A stretch of 64,000 nucleotides of DNA from CAZFLM01 sp964519955. Its GTDB lineage: Bacteria > Armatimonadota > Chthonomonadetes > Chthonomonadales > CAJBBX01. Shown here one piece after another: positions 57,120-64,000 of the stretch (within the stretch, counting starts at the first letter, position 1; every line of letters starts with the position of its first letter). Where the stretch lies: the NCBI GenBank assembly GCA_964519955.1, contig CAZFLM010000016.1:33284-97283 (forward strand), given 5' to 3'. The notes beneath the pieces were generated by a model. It had not been told where the DNA came from. It made no database searches and was given only the letters and a program-made list of their open reading frames with translations. A program made the translations under genes and the position numbers.

Positions 57120-58487
57120 TCACGCCACGCCCCGCTGAGCGGCTCGCGCCCTGCCGATGAGCCAGCCCACCGGAGGCACTGCGACAAACCGCACGAACGG
57201 CGCTACGTCGTCGCCTATCGCGCGCACCGTTGTGCGCAGGGCCACGACAGCCGACACGCTGTCGGACACCAGCAGGGCTGCCGCACAGAACAGCACCCCC
57301 AGCCAGCTCCCCAGCGCGAAGGCGCAAGCCACGCTCAACACCGTCGCCACCACGAAGACGCCGGTCATCCGCTGGTGCCTCTGCAGAATGACCGCCGTGT
57401 TGCTCATGTTGATCCAGATCGTGCTCGGCACGATGAGCACCAGCAGGATCCCGAACAGGGCATAGTCGAAACCGAACCGGTGCATCGTCCAGAGGCGGTA
57501 CAGGGGCCCGCCGACCGCAGCCAGCATCACCAACATCGCCACGGTTGCCCACAGCACGACCTGCGTGATCCGCCGCAAGAGCCGGCGCGCCGTCTCCAGA
57601 TCTCCCTGCCCGACCACGAGGCAGAACTCCGCCGAGCTGCCGCTCGCAGCGGCCGTCACGAACTGCACCGGCAGGCGAGACAGGTTCCGAAGCGTCGCGA
57701 ACGTGGTGGCAGCCACCGGCCCGACCGCCCAACTGATCGCCACGACCATGCCCTGGAAGCTGAACGCCTGGCCGATGGGGAGCCCGCTGGCCGCCAGCGC
57801 CGGGCCGATCAACGCCCGGACGCACGAGCGCCTCGCGTAGGACCAGCCCATGACGATCCACGGATTCCGCCGCTTCAGGTCCAGCCAGGCCACGCCGATG
57901 CAGGCCACGCGAACCAGCAACACCGTCGACGCCACCGCGGTCGGGCCGCCCCCCAGAGCGAGCGCGCACACGGCCGCAACGAACTCGATCACCCGGGTCC
58001 AGCACGTGGCCAAGAGCCCGGCCGCATAGTGGCCGTCGCACTTGTAGCCCGCCAGCACCACCGCGCCCTGGATGTTCACGAGAACCTGGAGGCAGAGCGC
58101 CACCAGAGTCCAACGGATCGCCTCCGGTGACATCGCGCGGATCTGCAGCATCCGGTCCACGGGCAGCGCCACGATCAGCAGCACGGAGACGCAGAAGACG
58201 ACCGAGAGTATCGCCACCACCGCGGCCAGGATGCTCTGGAAGGCCTCCAGCGCCGCCCTTCGATCGCCGCCACCGGCCCTGACAGCCATCTCGTTGGACG
58301 CAACGACCGAGAACCCGAAGTCGGTGAACGTAAGGTAGGCGGGGATAGCAGTGAGCACCACCCACTCGGAGAAGAGCTGCCTACCCCAGAAGCACAGGTA
58401 GATGGGCACGGTCGCAGTCTGAATTGCCATCAGCACAACCTGCGTCGCGCCTGCAGTGGCAACGGCCCTAAGGAGACGGCGAACCAC
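57120..58487 (-). CDS. polysaccharide flippase-like protein (Wzx candidate)
   Basis: 455 residues with about 12 transmembrane helices, starting from a GTG with GAGG upstream. The MATE-like fold of oligosaccharide flippases is suggested by VVLMAIQTATVPIYLCFWG, WVVLTAIPAYLTFTDFGFSV, LVNIQGAVVLAGYKCDGHYA and AFSFQGMVVAISWAVGPVAA. It would move the lipid-linked repeat unit across the inner membrane, before polymerisation by the Wzy candidate encoded next. 152 bases without recognisable features separate it from wecB. Confidence 0.82.
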   Translation of the reverse strand: MVRRLLRAVATAGATQVVLMAIQTATVPIYLCFWGRQLFSEWVVLTAIPAYLTFTDFGFSVVASNEMAVRAGGGDRRAALEAFQSILAAVVAILSVVFCVSVLLIVALPVDRMLQIRAMSPEAIRWTLVALCLQVLVNIQGAVVLAGYKCDGHYAAGLLATCWTRVIEFVAAVCALALGGGPTAVASTVLLVRVACIGVAWLDLKRRNPWIVMGWSYARRSCVRALIGPALAASGLPIGQAFSFQGMVVAISWAVGPVAATTFATLRNLSRLPVQFVTAAASGSSAEFCLVVGQGDLETARRLLRRITQVVLWATVAMLVMLAAVGGPLYRLWTMHRFGFDYALFGILLVLIVPSTIWINMSNTAVILQRHQRMTGVFVVATVLSVACAFALGSWLGVLFCAAALLVSDSVSAVVALRTTVRAIGDDVAPFVRFVAVPPVGWLIGRARAAQRGVA

Positions 58488-58639
58488 GAACGTTACCTCA
58501 TCGAGCCCGGGACGGGGGGGAAGAAACTAGCAGCGACGCGTGCCACGACGACGGCGGCGTCGCCACGGGCCATCGACTCCATGAATGCAAGCGCCGTGCC
58601 AACGTCACCCGCAAGCTTCCTAGTTCCGAGGCGGCCAGG

Positions 58640-59764
58640 CTAGGCGTCGGGAAGCTCGGCTGCCAGGATGTCACGGATGCGCAGCGAGGCTTGGCCGTCG
58701 CCGTAGGGGCTCGCTATCGACGCGCGCCCTTGCGAGCCGCCTGCCAGGACGGCCTCTGCCTCACGGACGATCGCCTCCGTCTCGGTGCCGATGAGCTTCA
58801 CCACGCCGGCAGTCACCCCTTCCGGGCGCTCTGTCGTGTTGCGCAGCACCAGGACCGGCACGCCGAGGCTCGGCGCCTCTTCCTGCACGCCGCCTGAGTC
58901 GGTGAGGATGAGCGCGCTCCGCTGCATCAGCTTGACGAACGGGCCGTAGTCCGGCGGCTCGATGAGGTGGACGCGGTCCAGCCCCTCCAGGATGGGCCTG
59001 GCCGTGGCGCGCACTGCGGGATTGCGGTGCATCGCGTAGACGAACTCGCAGTCCGTGTGAGCCTCGGCCAGCCGCGCGACCGCCCGGCAGATGCGCTCCA
59101 GCGGCTCGCCCCAGTTCTCACGTCGATGCGCGGTGATCAGCACGATCCGGCGCCCGGAGGCCAGAATGGCGGCGAGCTGTGGATCGCACACCTGAACCTG
59201 GCGCGAGGCCACAGACAGCAGCGCGTCGATGCCAGTGTTGCCGGTCACCCACACGCGCTCGGGAGGCGTGTTCTCGCGCAGCAGGTTCTCGCGCGACGCC
59301 TCGGTCGGGGCGAAGTGGAACGAGGCGATGACCCCGGCCATCCGGCGGTTCAGCTCCTCGGGGAACGGATCGTAGAGGTTGCCGGTCCGAAGGCCGGCCT
59401 CCACGTGCGCGTAAGGAACCTTGTGGTAGAACGCGGCGAGGGCTGCCACGAAGGTGGTGGTCGTGTCGCCCTGGGCCAGAACCACGTCTGGCTTCTCGGC
59501 GTCCAGCACCTCGTCGAGGGCGCCCAGCACGCGCGTCGTGATCTGGGTCAGCGTCTGACCGTGCTGCATGATGGCCAGATCCCGGTCGGGCACGATGCCG
59601 AACACCTTGAGCACCTGGTCGAGCTGCTCACGATGCTGCCCCGTGACCACCACGCGCGTGTCGAACCGGTCGGGAGCGCCGCGAAGCGCCTCGACGACCG
59701 GAGCCATCTTGATGGCGTCGGGACGCGTGCCGAAGATGCAGACAGCCTTGATGCGTCGATCCAT
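58640..59764 (-). CDS. wecB: UDP-N-acetylglucosamine 2-epimerase (non-hydrolysing)
   Basis: 374 residues from ATG 59764; an upstream GTG (59782) is possible. It makes UDP-ManNAc from UDP-GlcNAc. Signatures: CIFGTRPDAIKMAPVVEAL, VVTGQHREQLDQVLKVFGI, VLAQGDTTTTFVAALAAFYH, HVEAGLRTGN, PFPEELNRRMAG, TGNTGIDALL and LTDSGGVQEEAPSLGVPVLV. No WecC-like dehydrogenase follows, but the nucleotide-sugar dehydrogenase at 14517 could act on such products; that link is speculative. Provides ManNAc for the glycan. Confidence 0.95.
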   Translation of the reverse strand: MDRRIKAVCIFGTRPDAIKMAPVVEALRGAPDRFDTRVVVTGQHREQLDQVLKVFGIVPDRDLAIMQHGQTLTQITTRVLGALDEVLDAEKPDVVLAQGDTTTTFVAALAAFYHKVPYAHVEAGLRTGNLYDPFPEELNRRMAGVIASFHFAPTEASRENLLRENTPPERVWVTGNTGIDALLSVASRQVQVCDPQLAAILASGRRIVLITAHRRENWGEPLERICRAVARLAEAHTDCEFVYAMHRNPAVRATARPILEGLDRVHLIEPPDYGPFVKLMQRSALILTDSGGVQEEAPSLGVPVLVLRNTTERPEGVTAGVVKLIGTETEAIVREAEAVLAGGSQGRASIASPYGDGQASLRIRDILAAELPDA

Positions 59765-59932
59765 CCGGTTCACCCCTTCCACCAGCCCATCAGCGCACCG
59801 CGGAGCGCTGCCGGTCGCGGCGTGTCGGTACCAGACGGTGGCGCGAGCGCCATACGCGCCGCGCGGCCGCCACGCTGATTGTACCCGGCGCTCCCCAGGC
59901 CCCGCGGACCGTCGCGCCGCCCGCGGGCCGCG

Positions 59933-62833
59933 CTAGCTGCGGGTTATCTCCAGGCCGGTGCGCGACAACGAGACATCCACGAAGCGGGCGCGATCGTTCG
60001 GTGGGTGCTCCTGCAGGTGCTGCCGAATGCGGGCGGCCGCGTCCTCGTCCTTGGCGAACATCAGCAGGTAGCCGCCGCCGCCGGCGCCGGGCAGCTTGGC
60101 AGCCGCAAGGTGGTCGGCGATGAGATCGAGGATGGCCTGCACCGACTCGGGGTTGGTGCCGGAGTCGAGGGCCTGCTTGAGTTGCCACGTCCGCGTGATG
60201 CCCGAGCAGAGATCCTCCCACGACTGCCGCTGCAAGGCTTCGGCGACGGTGTCCGCGTTGGCGCCGATGTCGCGCAGGATAGCGAGACGCTCGGCCGAGT
60301 TCAGGAACATGCCCCGCACGATCTCGTGGAGGATGCTCTTCGCCAGCCGCGTCAGACCGGTGTAGTAGAGCAGGATCACGCGGTTCGCCCGCTCGTCCGA
60401 CAGCAGGTACTCCGGCAGCCAACGCACCGTGATCGTCTGGTCGAGGCCCGGCCTCGTCGCCAGCAGCTTCACGCCCCGCAGCACGCCGCCCGCCTGATCC
60501 TGCCAGCCGCCGCCAGTCGTCAGCATCTGCTCCAGCGCTAGCGTGCGAGCAACGACCGCGTCGGTACCCCAGTGGAGGCCGCACAGCTCGCCCAGCGCCC
60601 CCAGCAGCGTGGCCGCCAGGATGCTGCTGGTGCCCAGCCCTGAGCCCTGGGGAATCGCGGCAAGCAGCGACACCTCGATGCCGCCGCCGAAGTCCCGGAG
60701 GTGCTCCCTGAGCGAGCCGAACCCGCCCTCGGCGTGGAACCTCGGTAGGAACCCGGCCAGCGCGAGCGCCGCCTTCGCCAGCGCGAACTCGCTGCCGGGC
60801 TGCGCGAACGTGTCGAGCTGCTCGTACGTCTCGATCACGTCCTGCGCGCCGAGGTCGATGGACCGGATGACGATGCGAGGCTCCCGGCTCGGCTTGGCGA
60901 AGACCTGGATCGGCGGCTGGCCGTTGAGGTTCACCGCCACGTTCACGACACGCCCGCCGTGCTGCAGGCAGTAGGGCGGCGTGTCGGTCCAGCCGCCGGC
61001 CAGGTCGAACCGCACCGGGCTGCGCGCCCAGACGATCTGGTCCGACTGCGCGTCGCAGACAGGCCGCACCGGCGTGCTCTCCGCGGCGGAGAGAATGGCG
61101 TCGCGCAGTGCGGCAAATGCGGCCCGCTCCTCCTCTTTGCTGCCGTCCTCCCCACGGCAGCGGAGCACAGCCGCACGCCACATGTGGTCGTGGATGGGCG
61201 CCAACGGCTCGTCGGGTTCGCCTGGCTCCAGCGCGGGCAGCGGAGCGTCGGTCGCAGCATACGACGCAGCCGTCCCCTCCAGGTCGAGGCGATAGAACAC
61301 GCTGGAGGCTCGGTGAGCGTAGAGCGTCTGCAGATTGCCGCCACGAAGCCTATCGCGCTGAGACGACACGCGCCCCAGGTCTGCCTGCCGCCCCAGGTCG
61401 TCAGCCGAGAGCCGCGGAGCCTGCATCCAGGCATCGCGCAGCTTGGCGCCGGACTCGGGCGCGCTCGATATCATCCACTGGACGACGCGCGGGTCGAGCC
61501 CATCGGCCGGCATCGCCGGGAAGAGGCGCGCAAACTGGATGTCGCCGGCGAGATCGAGCCCCGCGTCTGCCGCTTCGATGCCGCGGGCAGCCAGCCAGTC
61601 TGCTGCGGGCCGCCCGAACCACAGCGTGCCCGGGTCGCCCAGGGCGCCGGCGAACGCGTCGTCGATCCCGTAGGCCCGAACGCAGACGCCGTCGCGAACC
61701 GGCACGAAGTCGAGGCACACGCCCGGCTCCAGATCGAGCGCCCAGTCGTTCGACGGCACCCCGGTCAGCACGTGGTCGTGCGCCAAACGCCACGTCGGGG
61801 GCACGACGGCGTTCTCGACCCAGAGCGTGTGGTTCGATCCGCGCAGCGATGGAGCGTGGAAGACGCTGTTCTGGGTGATCTGGTCCGGGTGCACGAGCGA
61901 TGACGAGACGAATGCCCGCTTCGCCTGGGAGTTCTGCAGCGCCCACACCGACTCGATGAGCTGGCGACTCGTGCCCAGGTGGTAGAACTCCGGCTCCGGC
62001 AGCGCCACCACCGCGCAGGAGAGCGCACCGATCTCGGCGTCGAGCACGGTCGGCTCAGCGCCGAGGGCCAACCCGAAGCCGGCGTACAGCTCGTACGTCG
62101 CCGGCGCCCCGCCCGCGAATGCGCCGGTGCCCTCGTCCCACCCGCAGCGCTCCAGCAGCACCCGCACCGCGCGCTCGCTCAGGAGCCACATGCCGGTGTC
62201 GACGAGGAATGGGTTGGCGGCCTGGCGCTCGCGTATCGCCTCGGCGGTCGGCTTCTGAACGAAGGTCGCCAAGCGCTCCGGGCGCCGCCGGTCCAGGTAG
62301 AAGACGCCGAAGTGCGCCGCGATCTCGGGCTCCACCTGCATGCCGAGCGCGACCACGTCGGCCGACGGAAGCGGCGGCATCCCGTCGCCGAACCTCAGCA
62401 GCACATCGCCGCTCGTCACCATCGCCACCACGCCGTCCGGCGCGGATGCGAGGAGGCGGCGGTAGGCCGGCGCCTGCAGGTCCAGAAGGGTCTGCGTCAG
62501 CGTCTGGCCGTGCGACCACCGCATGACGGGTATGGGGATCAGGGGCTTGCCGACAGCAGCGTAGGCCGGAAGCCGCCGGCTCTGCCCGCCGCCGTGCACC
62601 ATCAGCTTGCGCGAGGCGCGAAGCCACTCGCCAAAGCCCTGCCGCCGGCCGGTCGCCTGCCAGGCGCTCGCCAGCAGATAGGCCGTGCCGCCGCCGGATC
62701 CCAGGCGCCCGCACGGTGGGTCGTTGTCGGCGTACCACCCGCGCAGCTCGCGCGGATCGGCCTGGCGCGCGTAGTCGACGGCCGCCGGCGGGAGGGAGAT
62801 GAGACACTGAACGGCCCTCGGCTCGCTGCTCAT
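59933..62833 (-). CDS. fkp: bifunctional fucokinase/GDP-fucose pyrophosphorylase (Fkp-like)
   Basis: 966 residues from ATG 62833, close to the roughly 950 of Bacteroides Fkp. The N-terminal half is a nucleotidyltransferase (GSGGGTAYLL at 45-54; MVHGGGQSRRLPAYAAVGKP) with a left-handed-helix-like middle. The C-terminal half is a GHMP kinase with VRFDLAGGWTDTPPYC, the ATP loop IPQGSGLGTSSILAA (near 726-739) and LPGAGGGGYLLMFAKD. The combination converts L-fucose (or a related sugar such as a heptose) to the GDP form. No de novo fucose genes (gmd, fcl) are seen, so salvage is implied. Confidence 0.88.
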   Translation of the reverse strand: MSSEPRAVQCLISLPPAAVDYARQADPRELRGWYADNDPPCGRLGSGGGTAYLLASAWQATGRRQGFGEWLRASRKLMVHGGGQSRRLPAYAAVGKPLIPIPVMRWSHGQTLTQTLLDLQAPAYRRLLASAPDGVVAMVTSGDVLLRFGDGMPPLPSADVVALGMQVEPEIAAHFGVFYLDRRRPERLATFVQKPTAEAIRERQAANPFLVDTGMWLLSERAVRVLLERCGWDEGTGAFAGGAPATYELYAGFGLALGAEPTVLDAEIGALSCAVVALPEPEFYHLGTSRQLIESVWALQNSQAKRAFVSSSLVHPDQITQNSVFHAPSLRGSNHTLWVENAVVPPTWRLAHDHVLTGVPSNDWALDLEPGVCLDFVPVRDGVCVRAYGIDDAFAGALGDPGTLWFGRPAADWLAARGIEAADAGLDLAGDIQFARLFPAMPADGLDPRVVQWMISSAPESGAKLRDAWMQAPRLSADDLGRQADLGRVSSQRDRLRGGNLQTLYAHRASSVFYRLDLEGTAASYAATDAPLPALEPGEPDEPLAPIHDHMWRAAVLRCRGEDGSKEEERAAFAALRDAILSAAESTPVRPVCDAQSDQIVWARSPVRFDLAGGWTDTPPYCLQHGGRVVNVAVNLNGQPPIQVFAKPSREPRIVIRSIDLGAQDVIETYEQLDTFAQPGSEFALAKAALALAGFLPRFHAEGGFGSLREHLRDFGGGIEVSLLAAIPQGSGLGTSSILAATLLGALGELCGLHWGTDAVVARTLALEQMLTTGGGWQDQAGGVLRGVKLLATRPGLDQTITVRWLPEYLLSDERANRVILLYYTGLTRLAKSILHEIVRGMFLNSAERLAILRDIGANADTVAEALQRQSWEDLCSGITRTWQLKQALDSGTNPESVQAILDLIADHLAAAKLPGAGGGGYLLMFAKDEDAAARIRQHLQEHPPNDRARFVDVSLSRTGLEITRS

Positions 62834-63029
62834 CGGGACAACCAGGCCTCCGATCGGTGCTTGTCCGCGCCACGACGGTCCGCGGTCGGCCGGCGATGGC
62901 GCACACTCCATTATGGCATTCCGCGTGCCAACCGATCCGCAGCACAGCCCGGGCGCGCACCTGACATGCGAGAGGACCGCCGGCGCGAATGCCGACAGCC
63001 CTCGCAGTCTCGATCCCAGGCGGAACCGG

Positions 63030-63914
63030 CTACACCGGATTCGCCACGTAGTCCCCGCCGCGGCAGTGCTTCAGGTACTTCATCGCGTGCACTTGGCCGG
63101 TCATCTCCAGATCGTGGCAATACACCGGGTCGTGCCAACCCTCGATGTCGATGGCGCCCCGGTAGCCTGCCTGCCGCAGAATCGAGATGATGTCGGTCCA
63201 GTTGGTGTCGCCGAAGCCCGGCGAGCGATGCCAGACGTACGGCACGCCGCCGCGAATGCCGTGCTCGCGCACCACGTCCCACGCCACCGTCGCGTCCTTG
63301 CCGTGAACATGGTACACGCGCCTGACCCAACGGCGGAGCTGCGCGATGGGATCCACGAGCGAGTTGAGCTGGTGGCAAGGCTCCCACTCTAGCCCGATGT
63401 GGTCACCCGGCACCTCGTTGAGCATCAGCTCCCAGGCGCGCGGGGAGTGGGCGATGTTCCAGAGCGGCCGCTCCCACGTGCCGCCCATGTCGCAGTTCTC
63501 GAAGGCGATGCGCACGCCGCAGTCGGCCGCGACCTTCGCCAGCGGCGTCCAGACTTCCTTGAACCGCGCCATGTTCTGGTCGACGGGCCGATCCTCCAGC
63601 GCGCCCGCGAAGCCGCACGCCAGATCGCACCCGAAGAGCGGGGCCGCGCGGATCATGGTCTCCCAGTCGCGCGCCGTCTGCTCGTCCTGCAGCGGGTTGC
63701 CGAAGATCGCCAGCGCGCTGATGACGGCGCGCCCCGCGAGCGCCTCGCGCACCTCGCCCGCGAGCCGCGGCAAGTCCACCGCACCCAAATGCGCCCACGC
63801 CGTCAGCTCGAACGACTCGAAGCCGTGCTCCACGACCTGCCGCAGATAGGGAGCGCCGGCGTCCATGCCGGCAAGGGTGCCGATGCGAATGTCCTGGTGG
63901 TTCGCGCGAGACAT
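63030..63914 (-). CDS. sugar phosphate isomerase/epimerase (xylose isomerase-like TIM barrel)
   Basis: 294 residues from ATG 63914, which has an ideal GGAGGAACC leader. AP-endonuclease-2 superfamily: IRIGTLAGMDAGAPYLRQVV, RIAFENCDMGGTWERPL, GLEWEPCHQLNSLVDP, VYHVHGKDATVAWDVVREHG and YRGAIDIEGWHDPVYC. The metal-binding Glu, Asp/His and Glu residues (FENC, LEWEPCH, VHGKD, IEGWHD) are all recognisable. The substrate is unknown; such enzymes frequently act on rare sugars or inositols. It could provide a sugar for the locus, but a 196-bp spacer (62834-63029) suggests independent transcription. Confidence 0.87.
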   Translation of the reverse strand: MSRANHQDIRIGTLAGMDAGAPYLRQVVEHGFESFELTAWAHLGAVDLPRLAGEVREALAGRAVISALAIFGNPLQDEQTARDWETMIRAAPLFGCDLACGFAGALEDRPVDQNMARFKEVWTPLAKVAADCGVRIAFENCDMGGTWERPLWNIAHSPRAWELMLNEVPGDHIGLEWEPCHQLNSLVDPIAQLRRWVRRVYHVHGKDATVAWDVVREHGIRGGVPYVWHRSPGFGDTNWTDIISILRQAGYRGAIDIEGWHDPVYCHDLEMTGQVHAMKYLKHCRGGDYVANPV

Positions 63915-64000
63915 GGTTCCTCCTCGGGGGCGCAAGGTCCCAGTCAATCGGGTAGGCGGAGTCGTCACCGGCCCCGCCTCCCACACCACCCGGCATGCGG

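Noticed and set aside
1..64000. tRNA, rRNA, integrase, att sites or replication origin
   Set aside because: No cloverleaf-like sequence, rRNA segment, integrase or dnaA/parB-type site was recognised by reading; small RNAs cannot be excluded without a covariance search.

Overview
The window is GC-rich DNA (100 bases, 3254-3353, are an assembly gap) that reads as one chromosome segment of a Gram-negative-type bacterium. The best pointer to lineage is the pseudopilin at 45262-46113. Its N-terminus carries the motif FPVFAQAREKAR and its C-terminus an H-x9-DG motif, a DUF1559-type combination that I associate with Armatimonadota and, less strongly, Planctomycetota. Signal peptides, a lipobox, a Tat signal and a Wzx/Wzy polysaccharide locus agree with a diderm environmental bacterium. 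The phylum is inference; no 16S rRNA, tRNA or CRISPR array was seen.

Layout. 1-3106 (minus): an operon with a P-loop ATPase cut by the edge, two arrestin-like-fold candidates, a membrane-anchored protein and an M42 aminopeptidase. 3187-3559: a 41-bp tandem repeat containing the gap. 3560-7108 (minus): FAH-family enzyme, cupin phosphoglucose isomerase, galactokinase, DinB-like protein and NIL-domain protein. 7345-8646 (plus): O-acetylhomoserine sulfhydrylase. 8863-12827 (plus): the conserved rpsB-tsf-pyrH-frr-uppS operon with promoter, structured leader, internal hairpins and terminator. 12885-19795: Gly-rich membrane protein, GDSL lipoprotein, nucleotide-sugar dehydrogenase plus sulfatase, ArsR regulator and a secreted ADP-ribosylglycohydrolase.

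The most interesting part is 19.9-29.7 kb. A minus-strand operon (27442 to 20591) encodes a small Cys-containing protein, a Tat-exported protein with 14 cysteines (eight of them in an aromatic-x-Cys pattern), a second H-x9-DG pseudopilin, two different radical SAM/SPASM enzymes and a double-domain glycosyltransferase, with a LuxR-type regulator upstream. It looks like a peptide-modification (RiPP-like) and export system. On one side it is bounded by an IS21 istB remnant, on the other by a restriction endonuclease gene cut after about 106 codons. Outside those lie two outward-facing paralogous genes and hairpin repeats. This suggests an inserted island.

29.9-46.1 kb: a secreted HExxH protein, three membrane proteins (two of them paralogues), a 2-hydroxyacid dehydrogenase, a signalling block (RR-GGDEF-EAL, PAS-PAS histidine kinase, Rcp1-like regulator), a membrane acyltransferase, a GH36-like secreted hydrolase with an inserted discoidin domain, a PP2C phosphatase and a pseudopilin. 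46.3-63.9 kb (minus): a tightly overlapping polysaccharide operon with sugar activation (Fkp, WecB), flippase, polymerase, four GT4 enzymes (one fused to a GNAT domain), acetyl- and methyltransferases. This would build and export a decorated, possibly fucose-containing surface glycan.
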